Positions 1 through 5,996 of a stretch of DNA of 7,322 bases are shown here, one piece after another. Under the pieces are notes generated by a model. It saw only the letters and a program-made list of their open reading frames with translations, made no database searches and had not been told where the DNA came from. Every line of letters begins with the position of its first letter. Positions within the stretch are counted from its first letter, which is position 1. The DNA is from an uncultured Nocardioides sp. (GTDB lineage Bacteria; Actinomycetota; Actinomycetes; Propionibacteriales; Nocardioidaceae): NCBI RefSeq assembly GCF_946885725.1, contig NZ_CAMPGZ010000203.1:1-7322 (forward strand), in the 5' to 3' direction. The translations under genes were made by a program, and so were the position numbers.

Positions 1-7
1 GGGTTCG

Positions 8-1156
8 ATGAGCATCTTCTGGACCGTGGACGCCGCGGCGGAGCAGGGGTGGGCGGCGTTCCGCCGGCGGCTGGCCGACCACGTCGCGGCGCTGGCCGAC
101 GACGACATCCTGATCGTCGAGACCGAGAGCGTCGCGGCCGATCCCGACGTCGACGACCTGGACGGCACCGAGCCCTACGTGCAGTTCCTGGCGTACGGCG
201 GCGGCCGGATCCACGCGGAGGTGTCGTCCAACGCGTGGCTGCGGCCGGGCCGGCAGCTCGACGAGGCGTCCGTCCACGCGCTGCTCGCGCTCGGCTGGAC
301 GGCACCGGCAGACGAGGACGAGGACGACGACGGCGGCAACTTCACCGCGGACGCGCGCACCAGCGAGGCGGACCGGCTGGCGGAGATGGCGGTCGCGGCT
401 CTGCGCGACGTGTTCGGCGTCCCGCACCCGGCGTTCCTGCTGGCCGACGGGCTCGAGGTGCAGCCCGGCACCGGCCGGTATGTCGAGCGGACCGCCCACG
501 AGGCCGACATCGCCTCGGTGCCCGACGACGAGCCTCTCGCCGTCCACCCGGCCGACCGCGACGAGCTGGTCGCGCTCGTCGACAGCGCGCTGACGCCGGT
601 CTTCGGCCACGCGCCGCAGCACGACGAGGACGGCGACATCCCGGTGATCGCCGACAACGCGGTCGTGTACGTCCGCGTTCGCCAGGACATGCCGGTGGTG
701 GAGATCTTCTGCCGGGTCGTGCGCGACGTCGCCGACCACGACGCGGCGCTTTTCGAGGTCAACGAGCTCAACAACGAGCACCCGCTGATCTCGTTCGCCG
801 TCGTCGGTGACTCGGTCATGGCCGAGACGCACATCCCCGCGCTGCCGTTTGCGCCCGCGCACGTGCGGGACCTGCTCGACATGATGTGCCGCTGCGTGGA
901 CAAGGTGGCACCCGCGCTGGCGCGGCGGGTCGGCGGTCGGGTCGAGCTCGGGGAGCCGGACCCGGAGGACGTCGACGAGATGGCGGACGTGGACGACGTC
1001 GATGACGACGCCGAACCAGGTCCGCCTGCGGAGCCCGGGGACGTACGGCCGCGCCGTGCGACCGACGTACCACTGCCGGGCATGGACGAGGTCTCGCCGG
1101 AGGGTCCGGGGCTCTTCGACGCGGGCTACTCCTGGCCCGACGGCGGCCGCGGGTGA
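8..1156 (+). CDS. TY-Chap / YbjN-like two-domain protein, probable peptide-binding chaperone
   Basis: A 382-residue soluble protein with no signal peptide or membrane segment. Two alpha/beta units can be seen. The first (about residues 5-150) opens with a Trp/Phe-rich helix and is broken by an acidic DEDEDDD run at residues 102-108. The second (about 178-314) has hydrophobic strands around VVYVRVRQDMPVVEIFCRVV, then a FEVNELNNEHPLISFAV stretch and a final amphipathic helix. This pattern resembles the T3SS-chaperone/YbjN superfamily (TY-Chap in actinobacteria), whose members are thought to bind peptides or partner proteins. The tail from about 315 is acidic, Pro-rich and probably disordered. 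The ATG at 8 is the first in the window; only 7 upstream bases are visible and the frame is open to base 1, so a start further upstream cannot be excluded. The stop overlaps the next gene by 4 bp. The family call comes from remembered sequence patterns, and no partner or substrate can be inferred. Confidence 0.8.
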   Translation: MSIFWTVDAAAEQGWAAFRRRLADHVAALADDDILIVETESVAADPDVDDLDGTEPYVQFLAYGGGRIHAEVSSNAWLRPGRQLDEASVHALLALGWTAPADEDEDDDGGNFTADARTSEADRLAEMAVAALRDVFGVPHPAFLLADGLEVQPGTGRYVERTAHEADIASVPDDEPLAVHPADRDELVALVDSALTPVFGHAPQHDEDGDIPVIADNAVVYVRVRQDMPVVEIFCRVVRDVADHDAALFEVNELNNEHPLISFAVVGDSVMAETHIPALPFAPAHVRDLLDMMCRCVDKVAPALARRVGGRVELGEPDPEDVDEMADVDDVDDDAEPGPPAEPGDVRPRRATDVPLPGMDEVSPEGPGLFDAGYSWPDGGRG

Positions 1157-1359
1157 GCGGCCGGACGGACTGGCCGACGCCCGGCACCTGCCCGGCCTGC
1201 GGCAGCCGCGACGTGCACGTGCTCGCCTACGGCATGCCGCAGCCGGAGGAGATGGCAACCGCGCCGGCGTACGTCTGGTTCATGGGCTGCGTCGTCGACG
1301 GCCCGGAGGACCGGCACTGCCTGCGCTGCCGGCACCGCTGGACGGCGACGCCGGCCTAG
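1153..1359 (+). CDS. small zinc-ribbon protein (68 aa), function unknown
   Basis: A 68-residue protein with two CxxC knuckles, C13/C16 (CPACG) and C56/C59 (CLRCRH), expected to bind one zinc ion, plus C46 in a conserved-looking MGC motif. The spacing, with a YGMP stretch after the first knuckle and CxxC-x3-W at the end, resembles a widespread family of tiny hypothetical zinc-ribbon proteins with no assigned role. The start is the GTG at 1153, whose GTGA overlaps the TGA of the upstream gene. This suggests translational coupling, with no separate Shine-Dalgarno needed. The TAG stop is one base from the stop of the convergent gene on the other strand. The coding call rests on the paired Cys motifs and the overlap. 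It could bind nucleic acid or protein. Confidence 0.8.
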   Translation: MSGRTDWPTPGTCPACGSRDVHVLAYGMPQPEEMATAPAYVWFMGCVVDGPEDRHCLRCRHRWTATPA

Positions 1360-1360
1360 C

Positions 1361-1870
1361 TCAGTCGCAGTTGTCGCAGATCCCGGTCGCGGGCAGCGCC
1401 ATGAAGCAGGTCGGGCAGATCTTCGGGGCGACCTCGGCCGGCTTGGTGCGCTTCGGGGTCGCCGGGGCGGGAGCCCGCTTGGCGCGGGGAGCGGCCGCTG
1501 CCCGTGGCGTGCGCGGCGCTTTGGCAGTCGAGGAGGACGGCCGCGAGGACGTCGCGGATGCTCGCGCCGTGGGGCGCGGGACGTTCGCCATCGCGTCCTC
1601 GTCGACGACCACGTCGAACCCGAGGCCGGACAGCACGCGGGCTACCAGCGGCTCGTCCAGGTCGGCCGGCTCCAGGCTGCGCCCCGACGCCTGCACGTAG
1701 GCCACGCCCAGCACCGCGATCGGGTCGAACTCCTGCCCGCCGTACCAGAGCGTGGACGCCCGCGCCCGCCGGAAGCGGTAGCGCGCCAGGAACTCCGACG
1801 GCCCGAGCCGCACCCCTTCGTCGAGGACGGCGGAGACGTGGGAGCGGGCGACGAGGGACCAGTCGGGCAT
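1361..1870 (-). CDS. ScoMcrA head-like domain protein with basic linker and C-terminal zinc ribbon
   Basis: A 169-residue protein in three parts. Residues 1-90 form a compact domain whose landmarks (W4, an S-H-V-x-A-V-L-D-E helix, FLARYRF at 28-33, YGGQEFDPIAVLGVAY at 43-58, VLSGLGFDVV at 79-88) resemble the N-terminal head domain of the modification-dependent nuclease ScoMcrA. No nuclease or SRA domain follows. Residues 95-149 are an Ala/Pro/Ser/Arg/Lys-rich, probably disordered basic linker. The C-terminus carries CPTC at 152-155 and CDNC at 165-168, a zinc ribbon ending one residue before the stop. I use the ATG at 1870: it has a TAGGCT box 7 nt upstream, the usual leaderless arrangement, while a GTG at 1894 in the same frame lies upstream of that box and has no Shine-Dalgarno. 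The gene is convergent with the zinc-ribbon gene on its left and divergent from the amidohydrolase on its right. A nucleic-acid-binding role is inference; the head-domain match is from memory. Confidence 0.75.
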   Translation of the reverse strand: MPDWSLVARSHVSAVLDEGVRLGPSEFLARYRFRRARASTLWYGGQEFDPIAVLGVAYVQASGRSLEPADLDEPLVARVLSGLGFDVVVDEDAMANVPRPTARASATSSRPSSSTAKAPRTPRAAAAPRAKRAPAPATPKRTKPAEVAPKICPTCFMALPATGICDNCD

Positions 1871-1877
1871 GGCCCCA

Positions 1878-1883
1878 AGCCTA
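1878..1883 (-). promoter_or_regulatory. -10 box TAGGCT of a probable leaderless promoter
   Basis: Read on the minus strand, TAGGCT fits the actinobacterial TANNNT -10 consensus and lies exactly 7 nt before the ATG at 1870. Transcription would therefore start at or next to the A of the start codon, giving a leaderless mRNA. No good -35 hexamer is visible 17-18 nt upstream, as is common for such promoters. Confidence is moderate because the motif is short. Confidence 0.5.
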
Positions 1884-1921
1884 GGCGCGGACACCGGGTG
1901 GCGATTCGTGGGTATCTCTCC

Positions 1922-1927
1922 TAGCGT
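1922..1927 (+). promoter_or_regulatory. -10 box TAGCGT of a probable leaderless promoter for the amidohydrolase-transporter operon
   Basis: TAGCGT fits TANNNT and is followed by exactly 7 nt before the ATG at 1935, so the transcript would begin at the start codon. The best -35 candidate is a weak TGGCGA at 1899-1904 with a 17-bp spacer. That region would overlap the -35 region of the divergent promoter. No Shine-Dalgarno precedes the ATG, which supports a leaderless mRNA. Confidence 0.5.
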
Positions 1928-1934
1928 GACCCCG

Positions 1935-3299
1935 ATGTCCGACCACGACCTCGGCGGGCCGGCACCGCTCGCACCCTCGACCGCCTACCTGGACCGGATG
2001 GAGGAGGAGACCGCCCGACGCGCCGCGCGCACGTCGCCGATCGACTCCCCGTACGCCGGGGCTCCGGAGGAGTCGACGAAGGCTCTCGGCAAGCACGTCG
2101 ACGACCTCGCCGGCGACCTCCACGACCTCGTCCACGCGCTGCACGCCGAACCGGAGACCGCGTTCGCCGAGCACGCCTCGGCCCGTCGCATCGCCCACCT
2201 CCTCGCCCGGCACGGCATCGACGCCACCGTCGGAGTGCACAGTCTCGACACCGCTGTCCGTGCCGAGGTGGCCAGCCCTGGCTTCGACCCGGCGCGGCAC
2301 CGCACCATCGGGATCCTGGGGGAGTACGACGCGCTGCCCGGGATCGGGCACGCCTGCGGCCACAACGTCATCGCGGCGACCGCCGTGGGCGCGACCGTCG
2401 CGCTGCAGCGCCTGCTCGCGGTCGACGCCTCGGCGTTCGAGGGCCGCGTGGTTTTCCTCGGCACGCCGGCCGAGGAGGGCCACACCGGCAAGGAGTACAT
2501 GGCGCGCGAGGGAGCCTTCGACGACCTCGACGCCGCGGTCATGGTGCACCCGTACGGCGAGGACGTCGCCGAGCAGGTCTGGCTGGGCCGGCGCGTGCTG
2601 ACGGCGACGTACACCGGGTCCTCGGCGCACGCGAGCGCCCAGCCGTTCATGGGGCGCAACGCGCTCGACGCGGCGAGCCTGGCCTACCAGGGCATCGGCC
2701 TGCTGCGGCAGCAGATCCTTCCCGTCGACCGCGTGCACGCGATCCTCACCGAGGGCGGCGCGCGGCCGTCGATGATCCCGCAGACCGCGCGGCTGGAGCT
2801 CTACGCGCGCTCGAAGTACCCGGAGACCCTCAAGGACCTGAGCCGGCGGCTCGAGGACGTGCTCCGCGGTGCCGCGCTGATGGCCGGCGTCGAGGTCGAC
2901 CTCGACTGGGACCCGCACCCGGCGTCGCTGCCGGTGCGCGGCAACGACCCCCTGACCGAGCGGTGGGCGGTGGCCCAGCAGGCGCGTGGCCGGCGGCCGC
3001 TGCCGTACGGCGTGCTGTCCGAGACGATCGCGGCGTCTACCGACTTCGGCAACGTCAGCTACCGGGTCCCGGGCATCCACCCGCTGATCAAGATCTCCGA
3101 CCTCGGCACCGCGCTCCACACCGAGGAGTTCGCGACCGCGGCCGGCTCGGCCGAGGCGGAGCGGGCCGCTACCGACGGCGCCTACGGACTCGCGGCCACC
3201 GCGCTCGACTTCCTGGTCGACGACGACCTGGCCGCGGCAGTGAAGGAGGATTTCGAGCGCGCCGGCGGTGCCATCGACGTCGCGCACTACTTCGACTGA
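1935..3299 (+). CDS. M20-family amidohydrolase / dipeptidase (AbgB/PM20D2-like)
   Basis: A 454-residue cytoplasmic zinc metallohydrolase that should cleave an amide or dipeptide bond. Expected M20D landmarks are all present: GEYDALPG just before HACGHN with metal ligands C141 and H143, the PAEEG motif with general base E180 and ligand E181, MVHP with ligand H205, and a C-terminal LHTEEF with H395. The dimerisation lid domain (about 215-330) carries SSAHAS with H232, the residue that usually reaches into the partner's active site. GEYDALPGIGHACGHN resembles the PM20D2 (Xaa-Lys/Arg dipeptidase) and p-aminobenzoyl-glutamate hydrolase branches. The ATG at 1935 was chosen for its promoter spacing; a frame-matched ATG at 1869 lies upstream of the -10 box. 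The first 50 residues are a helical extension before the catalytic core. An AbgT transporter follows after 63 bp with no terminator, so this enzyme probably acts on the imported substrate. The exact substrate cannot be read from sequence. Confidence 0.9.
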   Translation: MSDHDLGGPAPLAPSTAYLDRMEEETARRAARTSPIDSPYAGAPEESTKALGKHVDDLAGDLHDLVHALHAEPETAFAEHASARRIAHLLARHGIDATVGVHSLDTAVRAEVASPGFDPARHRTIGILGEYDALPGIGHACGHNVIAATAVGATVALQRLLAVDASAFEGRVVFLGTPAEEGHTGKEYMAREGAFDDLDAAVMVHPYGEDVAEQVWLGRRVLTATYTGSSAHASAQPFMGRNALDAASLAYQGIGLLRQQILPVDRVHAILTEGGARPSMIPQTARLELYARSKYPETLKDLSRRLEDVLRGAALMAGVEVDLDWDPHPASLPVRGNDPLTERWAVAQQARGRRPLPYGVLSETIAASTDFGNVSYRVPGIHPLIKISDLGTALHTEEFATAAGSAEAERAATDGAYGLAATALDFLVDDDLAAAVKEDFERAGGAIDVAHYFD

Positions 3300-3348
3300 G
3301 CTCGACCGACCACCGCACGACGATCGACTGACGCACCGCATCCATCTC

Positions 3349-3353
3349 GGGAG
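3349..3353 (+). promoter_or_regulatory. ribosome binding site for the AbgT-family transporter
   Basis: GGGAG lies 9 nt before the ATG at 3363 and is the only clear Shine-Dalgarno sequence in front of any gene here. It supports the start of the transporter and fits an internal operon gene translated from a longer mRNA. The 63-bp gap shows no TANNNT promoter box and no terminator hairpin. Confidence 0.6.
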
Positions 3354-3362
3354 ACGCGCCTC

Positions 3363-4961
3363 ATGTCAGACCAGCACACCACCACCGCCGAGCCGAAGGT
3401 GTTCGGCGACCGGTTCCTGAACGCCATCGAGCGGGCCGGCAACCGGCTGCCGCAGCCGTTCAACCTGTTCCTGTACCTGTTCCTGCTCGTCGGGGTGATC
3501 TCGACCGCGCTGGCCTGGGCCGACGTCAGTGTCACCGTGCCCGGCAGCGACGAGCCGATCGCGATCCAGGGACTCTTCACCGGCACCGGCCTGGCCTGGT
3601 TCACCGCGAACCTCGGCACGAACTTCATCGAGTTCCCGCCCCTGGTCACGGTGGTGACGATCCTGTTCGCCATCGGCATCGCGGAGAAGACCGGCTTCCT
3701 GTCCGCCGGCATCCGCCGGGCGATCGGTGGGGCACCGCGCTGGCTGCTGCCGTACGCCGTCGGCTTCGTCGGGGTCATCGGTTCGGTGATGGCCGACGCC
3801 GCCTTCGTGGTGATCCCGCCGCTGGCCGCGATGGCGTTCAAGGCGTCGGGCCGGCACCCGATGGCCGGCCTGCTGGGCGGCTTCGCCGCCGTGGGCGCGG
3901 GCTACTCGACGAGCGTCTTCCCGACGTCGCTGGACGCGCTGTTCGCCGGCATCACCACCGCCGTCGTACCGACCGTGCCGGCGCTCGAGCAGTTCGCCGC
4001 GCCGGTGAACCCGCTCTCGAACTACTTCTACAACGTGGTCGCCTCGGTCGTGCTGTCGATCGCCGCCGGCCTCGTCATCGACAAGGTGCTCGAGCCGCGG
4101 ATGCGGCGGCTCGACGTGCCGCGCGACGAGATCGTCGACGAGGACGAAGACGGTACGGCGGTGCGCGACAGCGCGGAGGTGACGACCGAGCTGACGCGCG
4201 ACGAGAGCCGCGGGCTGCGGGCCGGGATCGTCGCGGTCCTGGTCGTCGCCGTGGTCATGCTGGTCGCCGTACTGCTGCCGTCGTCTCCATGGCGCAACGA
4301 GGACGGCGGCTTCCTGCCCGAGTCGCCGCTGCTCGACTCGATCGTGTTCGTGATCTTCACGTTCTTCGCGGTCGGCGGCTTCGTCTACGGAAAGGTCGCG
4401 CACACGATCGACGGACTCGGCGACGTGCCGCGGCTGATGGGCGAGGCGGTACGCGACATGGTCCCGTTCATCGTGCTGGCGTTCGTCCTCGGCCAGTTCA
4501 TCGCGCTGTTCGACTGGTCCGGCGTGGGCTCGGGCCTCGCGGTCGCCGGCGCCGAGGGGCTGAAGTCCATCGGGCTCACCGGCATTCCGGTGATCCTGCT
4601 GTTCGTCCTGCTGTGCTCCGTGCTGAACCTGTTCATCATCTCCGGGTCGTCGATGTGGACGCTGATGGCCGCGGTGTTCGTGCCGATGTTCGGGCTGATC
4701 GGCTACGAACCGGCGTTCGTGCAGGCGGCGTTCCGGATCGGAGACTCGGCGACGCAGATCATCACGCCGCTGAACCCGTACATGATCGTGCTGCTGACCT
4801 TCGTCCGCCGCTACGAGCCTCAGGCCGGTCTCGGCACGCTGATGGCGCGGCTGTTCCCGTTCGTGATCCCGTTCTGGGTGCTGTGGGCGCTGATCCTGCT
4901 GGTGTTCTACGGCTTCGACCTGCCGCTGGGCCCGGGCAACGACATCATGGTGCAGCGCTGA
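3363..4961 (+). CDS. AbgT-family transporter (p-aminobenzoyl-glutamate type)
   Basis: A 532-residue polytopic membrane protein, close to the usual 490-530 residues of AbgT, YdaH and MtrF. Hydrophobic segments lie near residues 33-52, 88-107, 128-158, 166-200, 221-240, 286-306, 325-343, 366-384, 403-427, 432-448, 465-480 and 498-517. Family signatures include NFIEFPPLVTVVTILFAIG (87-105), NPLSNYFYNVVAS (216-228) with LEPRM after it, and the C-terminal NLFIISGSSMW to FRIGDSATQIITPLNPY block. By spacing, N422, W432, P450, R458 and D461 match the substrate-pathway residues described for YdaH and MtrF; D191 is a likely match for their earlier aspartate. The proteins known from E. coli import p-aminobenzoyl-glutamate, while MtrF and YdaH were reported to export sulfonamides. 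The upstream amidohydrolase argues for uptake here. An acidic, hydrophilic loop at about 251-285 is longer than expected. The gene runs into the convergent pirin gene with 4 bp between stops. Confidence 0.92.
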   Translation: MSDQHTTTAEPKVFGDRFLNAIERAGNRLPQPFNLFLYLFLLVGVISTALAWADVSVTVPGSDEPIAIQGLFTGTGLAWFTANLGTNFIEFPPLVTVVTILFAIGIAEKTGFLSAGIRRAIGGAPRWLLPYAVGFVGVIGSVMADAAFVVIPPLAAMAFKASGRHPMAGLLGGFAAVGAGYSTSVFPTSLDALFAGITTAVVPTVPALEQFAAPVNPLSNYFYNVVASVVLSIAAGLVIDKVLEPRMRRLDVPRDEIVDEDEDGTAVRDSAEVTTELTRDESRGLRAGIVAVLVVAVVMLVAVLLPSSPWRNEDGGFLPESPLLDSIVFVIFTFFAVGGFVYGKVAHTIDGLGDVPRLMGEAVRDMVPFIVLAFVLGQFIALFDWSGVGSGLAVAGAEGLKSIGLTGIPVILLFVLLCSVLNLFIISGSSMWTLMAAVFVPMFGLIGYEPAFVQAAFRIGDSATQIITPLNPYMIVLLTFVRRYEPQAGLGTLMARLFPFVIPFWVLWALILLVFYGFDLPLGPGNDIMVQR

Positions 4962-4970
4962 GGCGTCAGC
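4957..4970. terminator. weak hairpin spanning both convergent stop codons
   Basis: GCTGA, loop GGCG, TCAGC forms a 5-bp stem holding the TGA of the transporter and the TGA of the pirin gene in opposite arms. It could serve as a bidirectional stop signal, but the stem is short and there is no T-run on either side. Three of the five pairs arise simply because both genes end in TGA. It is the only terminator candidate between the two convergent genes. Confidence 0.2.
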
Positions 4971-5913
4971 CCCAGGCGCTGGCGTCGGTCGCGGCCGGGT
5001 GCAGCACGCGCGGCCGCAGCCGGACGCCGGGCATGGGTGGCGCGGGAAGACGCTGGGTCGGTCCGGCGTACCCCTGCACCTGGCCGAACCGGTCGGACCC
5101 GGCCTCCCACGCCTCGCGCGCGGCGACGATGTCCTCGTGGCTGCCGCCGACAAAGTTCCACCACATCACCAGGTCGTGCTCGTACGGCGTGCCCCCGAGC
5201 AGCATCGCGCGCGCCGGTGAGTCCGCGTCGTTGGTGATCGTCAGCCGGTCGCGGCCGGGCGGCAGGTAGCCGATCTGGGCGCGCTCCACCGGCGTGCCCT
5301 CGAGCCGGACGGCGTCGCCGGTGTCGACGAGCAGTCCGTGCTCGTGGGTGGGGTCGACGTCGAGGGTCACTGTGGCGGCGGCCGGGAGCACCAGCTCAGC
5401 GCCGAGCAGCGGTGAGTACGTCGTGAGGGGAGAGGTGGCGCCGGCGAGCGTCCCGAGCATGACGCGCACCGTGGTGCCGTCGACGTGGACGGGCTCGGGC
5501 ACGTGGTGGTCGAACGCACGCGGCACGTCGCGCGCCTCCGGCGGCAGCGCCACCCACAGCTGGACGCCGTGGAGCGTGGTCGTGCCGGGCGTCGACACCT
5601 CCGAGTGCGCGACGCCGTGGCCGGCGGTCATCAGGTTCAGCTCACCCGGCCGCACGGTCGCGACCACACCGACGGTGTCGCGGTGCTGGATCTCGCCGGT
5701 GAAGAGCCAGCTCACCGTCTGCAGCCCGGTGTGCGGGTGCGGGGGCACGTCCATCCCGCCCGTGGCCGCGACGTCGTCGGGGCCGTAGTGGTCGACGAAG
5801 CACCACGCCCCGATCAGCGACCGTTGTCGCTGGGGGAGCGTGCGCCGTACCGTCATCGCTCGCGGCCCGCCCAGCGGCACTTCCCGGGCGGTGATCACCT
5901 CGACGTCGCTCAT
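4966..5913 (-). CDS. pirin family protein (bicupin)
   Basis: A 315-residue soluble protein of two cupin domains. The N-terminal cupin holds the full metal site: H59 and H61 in HPHTG, H103 and E105 in TAGHGVAHSE, nearly the same positions as His56, His58, His101 and Glu103 of human pirin. Also typical are the GAWCFVDHYGP stretch (35-45) and, in the C-terminal cupin, ARAMLLGGTPYEHDLVMWWN followed by an EDIVAAREAWEAG helix. Bacterial pirins bind iron; some (YhhW-like) have quercetin 2,3-dioxygenase activity and others are proposed regulators or oxidative-stress proteins, so the substrate is unclear. I chose the ATG at 5913 because the pirin similarity begins there; an ATG at 5961 in the same frame would add 16 unrelated residues and run through the inverted repeat. 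No Shine-Dalgarno precedes it, so the mRNA may be leaderless. It is divergent from the LigD-like gene. Confidence 0.92.
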   Translation of the reverse strand: MSDVEVITAREVPLGGPRAMTVRRTLPQRQRSLIGAWCFVDHYGPDDVAATGGMDVPPHPHTGLQTVSWLFTGEIQHRDTVGVVATVRPGELNLMTAGHGVAHSEVSTPGTTTLHGVQLWVALPPEARDVPRAFDHHVPEPVHVDGTTVRVMLGTLAGATSPLTTYSPLLGAELVLPAAATVTLDVDPTHEHGLLVDTGDAVRLEGTPVERAQIGYLPPGRDRLTITNDADSPARAMLLGGTPYEHDLVMWWNFVGGSHEDIVAAREAWEAGSDRFGQVQGYAGPTQRLPAPPMPGVRLRPRVLHPAATDASAWG

Positions 5914-5919
5914 CTGGCC

Positions 5920-5925
5920 ATCGTG
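5920..5925 (-). promoter_or_regulatory. possible -10 box CACGAT for the pirin gene
   Basis: On the minus strand CACGAT lies 6 nt before the ATG at 5913. It matches TANNNT except for its first base. A nearly identical box, CACGGT, sits at the mirror position in front of the divergent gene, which makes chance less likely. No convincing -35 hexamer is visible. Confidence 0.3.
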
Positions 5926-5947
5926 GCACGCGTCGGCCCGCCTGTGA

Positions 5948-5962
5948 CATGCCGTGGGCATG
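5948..5962. promoter_or_regulatory. 15-bp inverted repeat, candidate operator between pirin and the LigD-like gene
   Basis: CATGCC-GTG-GGCATG is a perfect inverted repeat with 6-bp arms and a 3-bp centre. Its centre at 5955 is exactly midway between the A of the pirin ATG (5913) and the A of the LigD-like ATG (5997), each 42 bp away. The near edge is 35 bp from each start, about where a -35 region would lie. A second pair, GGCACGC (5925-5931) and GCGTGCC (5963-5969), is also complementary but not centred. A dimeric regulator controlling both genes is the natural reading; no regulator gene is in the window. Confidence 0.4.
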
Positions 5963-5984
5963 GCGTGCCGAGCGGTCCAGCGGG

Positions 5985-5990
5985 CACGGT
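5985..5990 (+). promoter_or_regulatory. possible -10 box CACGGT for the LigD-like gene
   Basis: CACGGT lies 6 nt before the ATG at 5997 and mirrors the CACGAT box of the divergent pirin gene. It differs from TANNNT at the first base. The GGGG at 5991-5994 is only 2 nt from the ATG, too close for a normal Shine-Dalgarno, so a leaderless transcript is more likely. Confidence 0.3.
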
Positions 5991-5996
5991 GGGGCC

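Noticed and set aside
311..331. GAC/GAG triplet run, considered as a microsatellite or repeat element.
   Set aside because: It is short and in frame, encoding an acidic DEDEDDD stretch. A similar acid-rich bias occurs in the tail at about 968-1012, so it is explained by protein composition.
1355..1371. CCTAGCTCAGTCGCAG resembles the D-arm (A box) of a tRNA.
   Set aside because: No matching T-arm, anticodon stem or acceptor stem can be found around it, and it falls on the stop codons and final CDNCD codons of two well-supported genes.
1869..1934. Upstream in-frame starts: ATG 1869 for the amidohydrolase and GTG 1894 for the ScoMcrA-head gene.
   Set aside because: Both lie upstream of the TANNNT boxes, lack a Shine-Dalgarno, and would make the two divergent genes overlap. 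The added residues look non-conserved.
4953..4981. Longer stem CAGCGC / GCGCTG around the convergent stops as a strong terminator.
   Set aside because: The 6-bp arms are 17 nt apart, compete with the inner hairpin and lack a T-run; such short GC palindromes are common by chance at this base composition.
1881..5153. Very long open frames on the minus strand opposite the amidohydrolase and the transporter.
   Set aside because: They lie opposite genes with full catalytic motifs. Their translations are low-complexity Arg/His/Asp-rich strings without recognisable domains, as expected for antisense frames in high-GC DNA.
5914..5961. In-frame ATG at 5961 as a longer pirin start.
   Set aside because: The extra 16 residues do not resemble pirin and would cover the candidate operator and promoter; pirin similarity begins at the ATG at 5913.
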